This document shows positions 27,841 to 37,486 of a DNA stretch of 64,000 nucleotides, in pieces. Below the pieces are notes generated by a model. It was not told where the DNA came from and did no database searches. It was given only the letters and a program-made list of their open reading frames with translations. Numbering within the stretch: the stretch's first letter is position 1; each line of letters begins with the position of its first letter. The stretch comes from Chitinophagales bacterium (GTDB taxonomy: Bacteria; Bacteroidota; Bacteroidia; Chitinophagales; Chitinophagaceae), in contig JAJPKJ010000063.1 in NCBI GenBank assembly GCA_021323755.1, forward strand, positions 1 to 64,000. Direction: 5' to 3'. The translations under genes were made by a program, and so were the position numbers.

Positions 27841-28791
27841 ATGACACGACTTACTATAACGACAATTATTTCATTTTTGTTTCTTATGTCTTATGGGCAA
27901 GCTAAAGTAAAAAACGATTACTTTCGGGTTGATTCATCTGCTATTGAAGTTACCTTACTTGGCACAGGTACACCCCAACCAAGTATGATACGTTTTGGGC
28001 CGAGTATTCTTGTAAAGGCTGGAAGCGAAATCCTCCTCTTTGATGCAGGACGCGGCTGCTTACAAAGATTACGTCAGGTAAATTTGTCTTACGATAAAAT
28101 AAATGCCCTTTTTCTGACTCACCTCCATTCAGACCATATTGTGGGTTTGCCGGATTTGTGGCTTACGGGATGGCTTTTATCATCTCGCACCACACCACTA
28201 AAAATTTTAGGTCCGAAAGGCACGGATGAAATGATTAAGAACTTAGAAAAGGCATTCGCATTTGATATCAAAATGAGAATTGAAGATGATAAAGCGCCGG
28301 AAACTGGCAGCAAATTTTTGGTTAGCGAAATTCAGGAAGGGATTGTCTACGAAAAAAATGGAGTTAAAGTAATTGCATTTGAGGTAGACCATTATCCTGT
28401 TATACCTGCATTTGGATATCGAATTGAATATAATGGTCATTCAATGGTATTATCTGGAGATACTCGATATTCAAAGAATTTAATAAAATTTGCAACCGGG
28501 ACAGATTTGTTAATACATGAAGTGGTTATTGCTCCCGATTCATTGAATAAATTAGATCCCGATTATCACATATTTGCACATCATACAAACATCGAACAGG
28601 CAAGCAAAATTTTTAATGAGGTAAAACCAAAACTGGCTGCATATTCACACATTGTAAAACTTCATGGGATTGGCGAAGAAGAATTATTACATCGCACAAA
28701 AGCAAATTATTCAGGACGATTTATTATAGGAGAGGACCTGACACGTATTTCAATAAGTGATACAATTGCTGTAAGAGTGTGGCAGAATTAA
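27841..28791 (+). CDS. Exported metallo-beta-lactamase-fold hydrolase (RNase Z/arylsulfatase-like)
   Basis: 316 residues, signal peptide at 1-20 (LMSYGQA). The metal site is complete: HLHSDH motif near residue 98, a later His in FEVDHYP, Asp in LSGDTRYS and His in AYSHIVKLH. LLGTGTPQPSMIRFGPSILV and LLFDAGRGCLQRL match the RNase Z-like branch. An exported protein cannot process tRNA, so a secreted phosphodiesterase or arylsulfatase-type esterase is more likely. Monocistronic. Confidence 0.88.
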   Translation: MTRLTITTIISFLFLMSYGQAKVKNDYFRVDSSAIEVTLLGTGTPQPSMIRFGPSILVKAGSEILLFDAGRGCLQRLRQVNLSYDKINALFLTHLHSDHIVGLPDLWLTGWLLSSRTTPLKILGPKGTDEMIKNLEKAFAFDIKMRIEDDKAPETGSKFLVSEIQEGIVYEKNGVKVIAFEVDHYPVIPAFGYRIEYNGHSMVLSGDTRYSKNLIKFATGTDLLIHEVVIAPDSLNKLDPDYHIFAHHTNIEQASKIFNEVKPKLAAYSHIVKLHGIGEEELLHRTKANYSGRFIIGEDLTRISISDTIAVRVWQN

Positions 28792-28869
28792 TAAATAGAA
28801 AGTATTTTGCAATATCACTAACCTTTAATCTAAGTGATTTTTCCCCTATTATTATCAACCAGTATGAAA

Positions 28870-29622
28870 TTAAGCGTTATCGTTACTGCTAATTGCTAAC
28901 TTTTCACCCCATAACTCTTTCATTACTTCATCCAATTCTATCAACGCTTTGGAGCAATTGCCAAAAAAAGAGGAACCATGCATGGTAGCCAGTGTTTTGG
29001 GTTGTAATGCCGCAAGTTCAAAAAGAATTGTTTTTGTCTTATGATTATATGGCGTGTAATCCATGAGAGGCCCCTTTTCATATACTAGCATTGAAGATCG
29101 GTGCGCTTCAAGAATATCTTTATCAGTGAGAGCAATCAGATCGCCATTCTGATGGAATAAGTCAGAGCAAAGTAGCGTCCTGTCTGATTCTTCAAACATA
29201 ACCCCTGCATCCCATCCATGAGGAAGATGAGGTGTGCGAATAAAACGAAATTTACGTTTGCCTGTTTGCAATATTTCATTACTTTTCATGGCAACTGCTG
29301 GTCTAAGAGCATAGTCAGACATATTCACTAAAGCACCCCCTTCACTACAAACAGCTTGTGCATTCGGAGCAATTTGCAACCATTCATTTAATGCTCCGCA
29401 TTCATCTACCTCGAAATGACTGAAGCCCACCCACCTGATTACCTTCGGATCAATTAAAGTTTTAACGGCCTCCAACAAAACAGGAAACATATGTTTTAAG
29501 CCAGCGTGATAGAGTAAGGGTTCATCATCTTTAATGAGAAAGTGATTAAACTGCAATTGTATGGCAGGCACAAATATGGAAATACGGTATACATCAGGAG
29601 CAATTTCATTTATTTGATACAT
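28870..29622 (-). CDS. Flavodiiron-like (ODP) metallo-beta-lactamase-fold protein
   Basis: 250 residues. The fold and motifs resemble the diiron half of flavodiiron proteins: NHFLIKDDEPLLYH at the start, SHFEVDECG in place of H-x-E-x-D-H, HLPHGWDAG, a metal-bridging Asp in LLCSDLF, and His in ATMHGSSF. The flavodoxin half is absent, so it would need another electron donor. These proteins reduce O2 or NO, but the substrate here is unknown. Convergent with the preceding hydrolase gene. Confidence 0.83.
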   Translation of the reverse strand: MYQINEIAPDVYRISIFVPAIQLQFNHFLIKDDEPLLYHAGLKHMFPVLLEAVKTLIDPKVIRWVGFSHFEVDECGALNEWLQIAPNAQAVCSEGGALVNMSDYALRPAVAMKSNEILQTGKRKFRFIRTPHLPHGWDAGVMFEESDRTLLCSDLFHQNGDLIALTDKDILEAHRSSMLVYEKGPLMDYTPYNHKTKTILFELAALQPKTLATMHGSSFFGNCSKALIELDEVMKELWGEKLAISSNDNA

Positions 29623-29663
29623 GATTTTAAGTATTAAAAGTAAAGAGCAAAATAAAATCGTAG

Positions 29664-30134
29664 CTACATTCTGGTACTTAGGGAAATGGTTTTAATTATC
29701 CTGGATGGCGGCGGAATCACTGCAGTCATTAGCATGGTGTTGCCAATGATGGAAAAGGTAGCTGTTGTAGTCATTTTTTGTGGATTGTACTTTGGCTCCA
29801 TGGTTAATTTCAACTCATCTCCTGTTTGGCTCCATGAACCATACATCGTGGTAACATGCGGATCATTGATTGCAGAAAACGTCATTAAAAATGTATGATC
29901 CGATTTGTATTCAATTGCAGAATTTCCCAATTCTTTTGCAGATTTTTCATCCATAGGTTTACCCACTTCTTTAGCATATGCGGCGCTATAATAATTTTTT
30001 ACAGAAACGCCTTTCCATTTACCGATAATAGATTGCGCATCGCATTTTGCAAAACTTCCAAACCCAAGCGTGATGCAGGTAATAACAAGAAAAGCTTTGA
30101 ACATAAAAGGAGTAAGAATCGATTTGATTTTCAT
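29664..30134 (-). CDS. Exported small beta-rich protein, lipocalin-like
   Basis: 156 residues with a long signal peptide (to about FAKCDAQ). The mature part starts SIIGKWKGVSV, continues with AIEYKSDHTFLMTF and YGSWSQTGDELKLTM, the pattern of lipocalin-like Bacteroidota proteins, in which a GKW motif opens the barrel. 41 bases upstream of, and on the same strand as, the flavodiiron-like gene, so probably co-transcribed. Function unknown. Confidence 0.7.
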   Translation of the reverse strand: MKIKSILTPFMFKAFLVITCITLGFGSFAKCDAQSIIGKWKGVSVKNYYSAAYAKEVGKPMDEKSAKELGNSAIEYKSDHTFLMTFSAINDPHVTTMYGSWSQTGDELKLTMEPKYNPQKMTTTATFSIIGNTMLMTAVIPPPSRIIKTISLSTRM

Positions 30135-31271
30135 TTTTATTTTTTAAAATGGTGAATATATGAAGGCCGTGAGAATACTTGTCAATTACAGGCGAGGAGT
30201 TTTTAATGACGGGCGTGTCTTTGTTGTATTCTTTTGTTTAACAATCCATCTTGCGACCAGCACTTTTATAATTTTGTTTCTTTGCTTTTTTTTCTGAATG
30301 CTTTGTACCATTAGGGAGTCTTTTTTCTATAAAGATGCAGAGAAGCGTTACAAAAGATACAGATAAAAATCCCCTTAAACTAAAATGTTGGCCAATAAAT
30401 TATTGTGGAGGAAAAACAAAGCGAGAATCCAAATTGGGAAAGTCTATTTGAACGGCTAAAACGTCAATGTAAGGTGGAGATATATTATCTCGCAGTGAAA
30501 TGACCGGTGAGCTCACTGAAACCCGCGGTCACTAGAATTGAATATAACCCTGCATTAACATATATTCATAATCGTTAGTTTCTTACCAATGCAAAAACTC
30601 AAGCATCGCGTTTTTTTTGGGTTTGAATATGATTTTTTGCATAATACAAATCTACTTTGCAACAGTAGATTAAACAATGCTTTAATATGTTTGCCGAAAG
30701 TTTAATTACTAAAAATGGAATTTTAGATGGATAATGATTTATTAACTCATTATTTTCGATGTGTATTATGGAAGAAAAGATGAAGTATTAAAGTAAAGGG
30801 AACGCATCAAAAAATTAACCATGAAGCGAAGACGAAAAAATTATTTGCAACTTAAAATCACATCACTTATTAAATCCTAACCCTATAAAACCAAAAACAA
30901 ATTCACTAACTTGAATCCAACAAACACTCTTTAGTAAAAAATCCAGCTTTGTTTTGAGAACGTACAATTCAAGGTTCCTGATTCAATATCTACAAATTAT
31001 TTTTCGAAAATTTCTTTCTGACTTTACAACTTCAGAACCCGAGTTGACTGTATAGTCTATCTTTTTAAATAATGCACAATACGATACAGAAAAAAAGTAC
31101 CGCGATTATACTGGATTCCAGAGGGATTAGTGAACAATTAGGGACAAAGATTTCACGTTATTAATTACTAACGTTCATGTATAGCCGGAATAAAAATATT
31201 AAATCAGATCTCTAAAAGTGTTCTTTGAAACTTTTATTTCCTGTTTTCAGTGAATGATCTATTTTAAATTT
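30135..31271. other. 1.1-kb gene-free stretch
   Basis: The longest spacer of the window, AT-rich. No ORF of note. A coding-like minus-strand segment (30400-30534) reads SPPYIDVLAVQIDFPNLDSRF before a stop, preceded by stops. GGTGAGCTCAC occurs at 30506-30516 and again at 33458-33468. Nothing resembling a structured RNA could be recognised by eye. Confidence 0.45.
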
Positions 31272-32297
31272 TTAATCAAGGTTTGGCTCTATTACCAATA
31301 TTTTAAATGTTCCAGGTATTATCTGCGGACGAAAAGAACCTTTGGCGGCCGGTTGAAATGATCCGGAAGGCAAATAAATCTTATGGGTTTTCTGGTCGAC
31401 TGCAATTGTCCTTGCACCTGATTTGGTTACTACATTTTCAGAGACCGTGAACTTATCGGGGGTTTGTTCTTTAACAACCGTCAAGGTTCCGTCTCCATTT
31501 GATGAATAAGCAACTTTTAATTGATCATCAAACCCCGCGCCATCGGCCCCATCTCCGGTGGGTAAACTGGTTATTATTTTGCCGTTAGTTGCATCCATTA
31601 CTATCATCATTTTGTTGCCACATGTTGCAAACAAACGCATGTTATTGCGGTCAATAGCTAATCCGGAAGCGCCGGTACCCGGTTTGTTTGACCAGTTATG
31701 AATTACGGTAAAAGTGCTGGCATCAATTACATCCATTTCTCCTTTTTCTGCATTGTTGACATATATGTTTCCTTTACCATCACTTACCGCAGTCTCCGGC
31801 CAGCCCGTAAGTTGTATGGTGGCAAGAACTGTATCGGTATTTGGATCAATCACAGTCATATTCTTACTCATGCCGTTGCAAGAGATTATTTTTTTTGAAA
31901 AATCATCATAGAAAATGCCGTCTGCAAATTTTCCAGTTGGCACATACTTAAGTACTTTATTGGTTGCCAGGTCAAATACCAATACTTCATTTAAGGTTCC
32001 GTTACTAATATATCCTTTGTTCAAAGCAGGTACCAGGGCGATGCCGTGCACATCTTTTTCGGTTTTAATGACACCTACTGAATCACCGGTCTGTTTGTTT
32101 AACACATTTACCTGGGACCCGTGGGAAACATACAATTTTTCGGAATTTGGATCTACCGTCAGGTAATCATATCCGCCAGCGCTCTTAATTGGGAAGGAAG
32201 CGCTGATACGGTACGCTGATTTATTTTGTGGGTAAGATGATATCGTTGTGATCGCAAAAATTGCTACGAGAAAATAATGCTTTTTCATTTTACGCAT
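31272..32297 (-). CDS. Exported YncE-like beta-propeller protein
   Basis: 341 residues with a signal peptide (to about SSYPQN). Repeats of the YVTN type run through the mature protein: KLYVSHGSQVNVLNKQTG, KGYISNGTLNEVLVFDLAT, TVIDPNTDTVLATIQLTGWPE, NIYVNNAEKGEMDVIDAST, MRLFATCGNKMMIVMDATNG. This gives a seven-bladed propeller, a scaffold for protein or ligand binding. The family has no single function. An alternative start is the ATG three codons later. Monocistronic. Confidence 0.86.
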   Translation of the reverse strand: MRKMKKHYFLVAIFAITTISSYPQNKSAYRISASFPIKSAGGYDYLTVDPNSEKLYVSHGSQVNVLNKQTGDSVGVIKTEKDVHGIALVPALNKGYISNGTLNEVLVFDLATNKVLKYVPTGKFADGIFYDDFSKKIISCNGMSKNMTVIDPNTDTVLATIQLTGWPETAVSDGKGNIYVNNAEKGEMDVIDASTFTVIHNWSNKPGTGASGLAIDRNNMRLFATCGNKMMIVMDATNGKIITSLPTGDGADGAGFDDQLKVAYSSNGDGTLTVVKEQTPDKFTVSENVVTKSGARTIAVDQKTHKIYLPSGSFQPAAKGSFRPQIIPGTFKILVIEPNLD

Positions 32298-32476
32298 CGT
32301 TTGATTTATTGGAAATATTATTTACAAAAGCCAATATTACAATTGAAAATGGTGCTTCTTACATAAAGTATACAAAAATGGGAAATATAGATACAAAATG
32401 TCGTTTTTATGCTTTGAGGGGTGATGATGTACTTCCAGATTGTTATTTAGAATTTAGGATTTGAAATTTCGTATTC

Positions 32477-33250
32477 TCATTCATTTTCTAGATGGTATTC
32501 TTTTTTTAAAATGTATATAGTCTTGGTTAGCTCCTGTAAAATATTTGTATAATCAGGTTTTATGGCAGCCTGCATATAGAAATTGTATTGATGCAGTTTG
32601 TCAATATAAATTGTGAATACTTTAGTGTCTGCATATTTTATCGGCACATCGGGGGGAATATCTGATAATTTCAATGAAAAGATTTTGTTGTTCTTAAATC
32701 CTTTTGCAAATAAAGTACCTGTAATAACCGGTTCGGCAAATGTATACGCGGCAACATCTATATCACTTTGCATGTTTTGAAATAAGGTATTGGCAGGTGA
32801 AAATAGTTTATATTGGTCTTCAATCTGGCTGATTGCTTTGGATGTTTTTTCATTTCTGATCAAATGAAAACCTTCTGTGTGCAACTGTGATAACGTTCGT
32901 TCGGTTGGATGAAAATCATATGTCCATGCTGTGGCTGTTATGAATGCCTGGTATATTTCTCTGTTCTTATTTTTTATACCCGGCATTTGTAATAAATGTT
33001 CTGTAGAATCTATCCATTTAACGTGATATGGTATGAGTATATGAATACTAACATCTAAAAAGGTACTGTCACTTTTAAGATCTTCAAGCAGCGAATTGAT
33101 ATATTCTTTTTCTTTAGAACGTTCACTCAGATATTCACGATAACTCTCAGCAAAAAATCCAAGCGTTACTGCAAGAAATATCATTAAGAACTCGAGAAAA
33201 TATTCCTTGAAGCCTTTCTTATCTACATGCGGGTGATGATGTACTTCCAT
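32477..33250 (-). CDS. Bacteroidota conserved membrane-anchored protein of unknown function
   Basis: 257 residues beginning MEVHHHPHVDKKGFKEYFLE, a recognisable opening in many Bacteroidota proteins. One membrane helix follows (FLMIFLAVTLGFFAESYRE), then SERSKEKEYINSLLEDLKSD and a long, mostly helical region. The histidines at the start might bind a metal. Function not known. Monocistronic; 438-base spacer upstream. Confidence 0.78.
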   Translation of the reverse strand: MEVHHHPHVDKKGFKEYFLEFLMIFLAVTLGFFAESYREYLSERSKEKEYINSLLEDLKSDSTFLDVSIHILIPYHVKWIDSTEHLLQMPGIKNKNREIYQAFITATAWTYDFHPTERTLSQLHTEGFHLIRNEKTSKAISQIEDQYKLFSPANTLFQNMQSDIDVAAYTFAEPVITGTLFAKGFKNNKIFSLKLSDIPPDVPIKYADTKVFTIYIDKLHQYNFYMQAAIKPDYTNILQELTKTIYILKKEYHLENE

Positions 33251-33689
33251 ATAGGCAAATTCAGTTTTGGTTTATTTTGAAAGGCAAGAATAAGTCTGTT
33301 ATTATCTTCAAAGTGGATCAATCGATAGCGCATATAAATGTCTCGGTTATTAAAAATATGAAATGAATATGATTTGGAATAAATTTGTATTTAGACAAGA
33401 TATCGTGTGATTATTAAGGTTGATTTCATGTTTTGTCTTCGAACATACTTATTTTCAGGTGAGCTCACCTATTTTCTCTCTTATTGATTCTCAATTCACA
33501 TTAGTTTTGATTTACATTTTATCAGGTGACGATACAGAAAATGAAGAGTGCTGATTCTAGTGGGTTTCATGGGAATTAGTAACAGATTAGTGAGAACAAT
33601 TTATCTCTATTTACCTTGTGTTACAAATTCTAACGCACGAAATATTTTTATTTTGCAGGGAGGACCTCATTTAAATAAAGCTCGGGATA
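33251..33689. other. 439-base spacer with a 14-bp palindrome
   Basis: AT-rich, no gene seen. AGGTGAGCTCACCT at 33457-33470 is a perfect palindrome and shares 11 bases with a site in the 30-kb spacer. It could be a protein-binding site or a piece of a dispersed repeat. Confidence 0.4.
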
Positions 33690-34205
33690 TTATTTTTTAA
33701 CTAAAGAATCGTTTTTGTATTTTATCCTTTCAATTATTGCTCCATTTTCCGAAAAAGTAACCCATTCGCTATCCTTTTGATGGTTTATTGTGTATGATAT
33801 ACTCCTAATTTTTTTGTAGTCACTCCCGTAATATTGTGTCTTTTTGAAATAAACTTTATTGTTGACAGCGACTGGAATCGTTATCTCATCGTATTTCATT
33901 TTCTGTTTTAAATTTTCACGCTGATCTTTATAAATAAATGCGATACATAAAATGATTAGAACAAAGTTTATGTACCATTTCCTTCTGAACCAAGAAAGAT
34001 AAAATGGAATAGTTATAATTGACAGGAATAAAACTCCATAGACGATAATTGGGATCATTTTACCAAGTATTGTAAATGGCGCCTGTTCACCACCTGGTGT
34101 TGAAACTCCTAACATAATCATTGCAGCCACTATAAAAGAAATACTACCAATAATCCAAATAAGTATAATTCGAAATGGATTTAGCTTTTTTAGAATTTCG
34201 TACAT
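33690..34205 (-). CDS. Membrane protein of unknown function
   Basis: 171 residues from ATG at 34205 (MYEILKKLNPFRII). An upstream in-frame start would add a basic, non-helical tail and is less likely. Three helices in the first half (about 11-32, 44-66, 73-92), then a soluble region with YFKKTQYYGSDYK and ENGAIIERIKYKND, a MORN-like pattern. No family assigned. Confidence 0.66.
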   Translation of the reverse strand: MYEILKKLNPFRIILIWIIGSISFIVAAMIMLGVSTPGGEQAPFTILGKMIPIIVYGVLFLSIITIPFYLSWFRRKWYINFVLIILCIAFIYKDQRENLKQKMKYDEITIPVAVNNKVYFKKTQYYGSDYKKIRSISYTINHQKDSEWVTFSENGAIIERIKYKNDSLVKK

Positions 34206-34603
34206 TTTTTTAATTTTAATTCTGCGCCTTTTACTTCTGGAATGGTTAAAGAGTGGTGACAATATTACAACTGTTCAAGACTATGTCAATCGCTTGGTTT
34301 TGTTCGACAGAATGAATATAAATAATCCATTTCCCTAGATTTAATAAAAACTGGAAAACTCTAATTATTAGTGGTATCAAATCCGAGGAGCTTACAGTAT
34401 CATTGAGCATACATACTGTATCATTGTGTATCGTTAGTGCCTATAATCTCTGCCGATCCTTATGATTTTGCAGCAAAATAAAAATTAGTAAGCGGATTAG
34501 TCACAAGAATTCAGCTACTAAAGGCAAGTAAAGGCAACAAAAAGCAAGTAATCCTGTGAGATTGAATATAAACTGCAGAGAATGTGCGTCAATAGGAGTC
34601 TGG
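34206..34603. other. 398-base spacer with short tandem repeats
   Basis: No gene. Three imperfect 10-base tandem units (AAAGGCAAGT type) lie at 34520-34549, and TGTATCATTG-like words repeat near 34390-34430. No terminator for mnmE was evident. Confidence 0.4.
34520..34549. repeat. Three imperfect 10-base tandem repeats
   Basis: Units read AAAGGCAAGT, AAAGGCAACA and AAAAGCAAGT. In the spacer after mnmE. The meaning is unknown; could be replication slippage. Confidence 0.5.
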
Positions 34604-35986
34604 CTACTTTCCGATGCAAAATTTGCTAAAAATATAGTCCAGTTGGTCTTCTGTAGTTATTTCGCCGGTAATCTCGCCGAGATAATGCAGGCATTGACGT
34701 ATATCTGGCGTAATTAAATCGCCTGATAACTTTTCGTCAAGTCCTTTTTTTATCTCCAATAAAGATTCAGATACTTTTTGCAATGCATGATAATGCCTTG
34801 CATTGGTTATAACGGTGTCACCTACACGTAAATTATCTTTCAAAATTTTGCCTACCAAGAGCTGCTTTAATATTTCAATATTGATATGTCTTTTGGCAGA
34901 AATAAAAGCCAAATTATTAATGCCTGAAAATTTTTCCTGGAGTTGTTCGTCGCTTAATAAGTCTTTTTTGTTGATGACAAGTAAAAAAGATTTATTTTCT
35001 TTTTCCAGCTCTTTCTTTTTTTCAAGAACGAAACTTTTGTTTTCATTTGCATCAAAAAGGTAAACAATGATATCTGCAGTTTCAATCTTTGCTCGGCTTT
35101 TCTGGATACCGATATTTTCAATAATGTCGATAGTATGATCTCGTAATCCCGCTGTATCAATCAACCTAAAAAGGATTCCATCAATATTAATTACCTCTTC
35201 AATCGTATCTCTCGTTGTTCCTGCAATTTCGCTGACGATCGCTCTTTCGTCATTCAATAACACATTTAGTAATGTAGATTTTCCGGAGTTTGGTTTTCCC
35301 ACGATGGCGACCTGCACTCCATGCTTAATTACATTACCCAATTTGAAAGAGTTGATCAGTTCATTCGTTGATAGGGTGGAATCATTTATTAAGGCATAAA
35401 ATTTTTCTCTGTCAACGAATTCAACATCTTCCTGCGAAAAATCCAGTTCTAATTCGATCAATGCAGAAAAGCTGAGCAGTTGATCGCGCAACTTTTTCAA
35501 TATATGTGAAAAGCCGCCGCGCATAGTATTTAGCGCAGCCTTCAAAGATGCATCGGAATTGCTGGCAATGATATCGGCTACAGATTCCGCCTGCGCAAGA
35601 TCGAGTTTTCCATTTAAAAATGCGCGTTGGGTAAATTCTCCGGGTTTTGCTAAACGCACCCCTTTGTTAATGATGGCCTGGATAATTTGTTGCTGCACAT
35701 ATGGTGAGCCGTGGCAGGAGATCTCTATTACATCTTCGCCAGTATAGGATTTTGGCTGGCGAAATAAAGAAACAACGACTTCATCCAAGATTTTTTCCTC
35801 TTCTTTGAAAAAACCCACATGTAATGTATGAGAAGCTTGTTCTGAGATTCTTTTTGATGAAAATAATTGATCAATGACTTCGAAACTTTTTTTACCGCTT
35901 ATTCTGATTACGCCAATTGCGCCAACGCCCGGAGGCGTTGCTAAAGCGACAATCGTATCATCCCATCCAATTAATTTACCCAGCAA
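34604..35986 (-). CDS. mnmE: tRNA uridine-5-carboxymethylaminomethyl modification GTPase MnmE
   Basis: 460 residues. The N-terminal folate-binding domain (DTIVALATPPGVGAIGVIRISG), helical domain, and G domain with G1 GKPNSGKS, G2 TT, G3 DTAG and G4 NKKD, ending in the C-terminal CIGK whose Cys is essential. With MnmG it modifies U34 of several tRNAs. The start is a TTG at 35986 because the frame is closed just upstream and no ATG is available. A terminator lies between it and the tonB operon upstream. Confidence 0.97.
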   Translation of the reverse strand: MLGKLIGWDDTIVALATPPGVGAIGVIRISGKKSFEVIDQLFSSKRISEQASHTLHVGFFKEEEKILDEVVVSLFRQPKSYTGEDVIEISCHGSPYVQQQIIQAIINKGVRLAKPGEFTQRAFLNGKLDLAQAESVADIIASNSDASLKAALNTMRGGFSHILKKLRDQLLSFSALIELELDFSQEDVEFVDREKFYALINDSTLSTNELINSFKLGNVIKHGVQVAIVGKPNSGKSTLLNVLLNDERAIVSEIAGTTRDTIEEVINIDGILFRLIDTAGLRDHTIDIIENIGIQKSRAKIETADIIVYLFDANENKSFVLEKKKELEKENKSFLLVINKKDLLSDEQLQEKFSGINNLAFISAKRHINIEILKQLLVGKILKDNLRVGDTVITNARHYHALQKVSESLLEIKKGLDEKLSGDLITPDIRQCLHYLGEITGEITTEDQLDYIFSKFCIGK

Positions 35987-36028
35987 GATTTAAGATTTTT
36001 TCAAACCTACATAAAAAGCGGAAATAAA

Positions 36029-36053
36029 AAATCCCTTCTGAAAGAAGGGATTT
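36029..36053 (-). terminator. Rho-independent terminator of the exbB-exbD-exbD-tonB operon
   Basis: Perfect 11-bp stem AAATCCCTTCT / AGAAGGGATTT with loop GAA, followed on the minus strand by a TTTTTTA tract. It is 22 bases after the tonB stop and before mnmE, separating the two units. Confidence 0.9.
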
Positions 36054-36074
36054 GAAAATATTATGAATAAAGAT

Positions 36075-36899
36075 CTATTGGTCCTGTAATTTGAAAACAA
36101 TCGGCTGTCTTTTGTAAGATTTTACATTACGACCATTTTGTACAGCAGGGGTCCATTTTCCACTCTTTCTGATTACTCGAACAGCTTCATCCCTTAAACC
36201 ACCTTCAGTTGGTCCGCTCACAGCTTGTACATCACTGATGTTTCCTTCCTTATCAACAATGAACTGTACAACCACTGTACCCTGGATCTCATTATTCTGA
36301 GCTTCATCGGGATAATGAAAATTCTTATACAAATAACGTTGCCATGCTGCATCTCCGCCAGGATAGGAAGACTCTATTTCCACTTTTGTAAAGATCTTGT
36401 CTTCATCATCATTCTTTGGAGTTTCTACAACACCTTTTCCCTGATCGACTGGAGGAGCGGTAATGCCTTCGTCTTTCTGTCCTTCCTGGTTAACAGTACC
36501 AATTTTGGTATCTTCCAATTTTTCCTGTTCAGGCGGTTTATCTTCTTTCTTTACCTCTTCATCTTTTACAATTTTCGGAGGAGTAAATTTTGCCATTTCC
36601 ACTTTGGGCGGTTCTTTAGGCGGAGGAGGAGGGGGAGGCGGTTCATCTTTCTTTTGTTCCTTCACATCCTGCAACTCTACGTCCTGAACTATCATGTTCT
36701 GTTTTTTTGGTCCGTTGCCAATTGCTCCGGCAAGAAAAAATCCTCCCAGAAGCAATACACAAAGCGAGACTGTAGAAATGATAGCAATACGCAAACGCTT
36801 ATTGTACTGCGTGCGCAATTCATAAGCGCCGTAATCTTTATTTCTGCCATCAAAAATGATGTCAAGAATATTTGCGTTTAAAATTTTATTTACATCCAT
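36075..36899 (-). CDS. tonB: Energy transducer TonB
   Basis: 274 residues. Cytoplasmic start (MDVNKILNANILDIIFDGRNKDYGAYELR), one membrane helix (about 35-58), then a Pro/Glu/Lys-rich spacer with DEPPPPPPPPKEPPKVEMA, and the TonB C-terminal domain (about 190-274) with YPGGDAAWQRYL, VVQFIVDKEGNISDV and KSYKRQPIVFKLQ. It passes proton-motive energy to SusC-like outer-membrane receptors. Last gene of the operon, 18 bases after exbD2. A second TonB copy is at the right edge of the window. Confidence 0.95.
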   Translation of the reverse strand: MDVNKILNANILDIIFDGRNKDYGAYELRTQYNKRLRIAIISTVSLCVLLLGGFFLAGAIGNGPKKQNMIVQDVELQDVKEQKKDEPPPPPPPPKEPPKVEMAKFTPPKIVKDEEVKKEDKPPEQEKLEDTKIGTVNQEGQKDEGITAPPVDQGKGVVETPKNDDEDKIFTKVEIESSYPGGDAAWQRYLYKNFHYPDEAQNNEIQGTVVVQFIVDKEGNISDVQAVSGPTEGGLRDEAVRVIRKSGKWTPAVQNGRNVKSYKRQPIVFKLQDQ

Positions 36900-36917
36900 T
36901 ATAGAATGATTTTAATT

Positions 36918-37451
36918 TTATTTAATGCCATTCGCTTGTTCGGTCTTTTGAATAAGAGCATATTCAGCAGGCGCAATATCCACCTGGGCAAATCTCTTCA
37001 CGTCGTCAATTTTCATCTCATCAACTATATTCACAACGTTGCCATAGGTTGCATCCTGCGTGGGCTTTAATATCACTACAAAATCTGCCGGGTCTGTTCT
37101 TCTTTTTTTATCAATTACGATATCGCGAATTCCCTTAAAGGTGGTCGATTGCATTTTTGTAGGATCCAAACCTTCATAATAATATATCTGGTCGTTCTTG
37201 CCGAGCATGATCGTTAGTACCGCAGATTCTTTTACCTTGTTTTGCTCTTCAGGCTTGTCAACATCCTTTGGCAAATTAAGCGGCATTGCTGTAGGCTGGC
37301 TCATGGTGGTTGTAAAAATGAAAAAGGTGATCAGCAAAAAACCCAGATCAACCATTGGAGTCAAATCCACACGGGTAGATAGTTTTTTACTTTTTTTTAC
37401 ACCAGGTCCTTTTTTATGACCTCCACCACTCGAGGTATCCATTTCTGCCAT
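36918..37451 (-). CDS. ExbD-type biopolymer transport protein (second copy)
   Basis: 177 residues from ATG at 37451 (a TTG two codons earlier is less likely). The N-terminal helix has the key VDLTPMVDLGFLLITFFIF motif with the Asp needed for proton coupling. The periplasmic domain is typical ExbD. It is 35 bases after the first ExbD gene. The pair of ExbD proteins in one operon with one ExbB is usual in Bacteroidota. Confidence 0.93.
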   Translation of the reverse strand: MAEMDTSSGGGHKKGPGVKKSKKLSTRVDLTPMVDLGFLLITFFIFTTTMSQPTAMPLNLPKDVDKPEEQNKVKESAVLTIMLGKNDQIYYYEGLDPTKMQSTTFKGIRDIVIDKKRRTDPADFVVILKPTQDATYGNVVNIVDEMKIDDVKRFAQVDIAPAEYALIQKTEQANGIK

Positions 37452-37486
37452 AACCAAAAAGTTTTTTTGTTAATAATTTATTTTAG

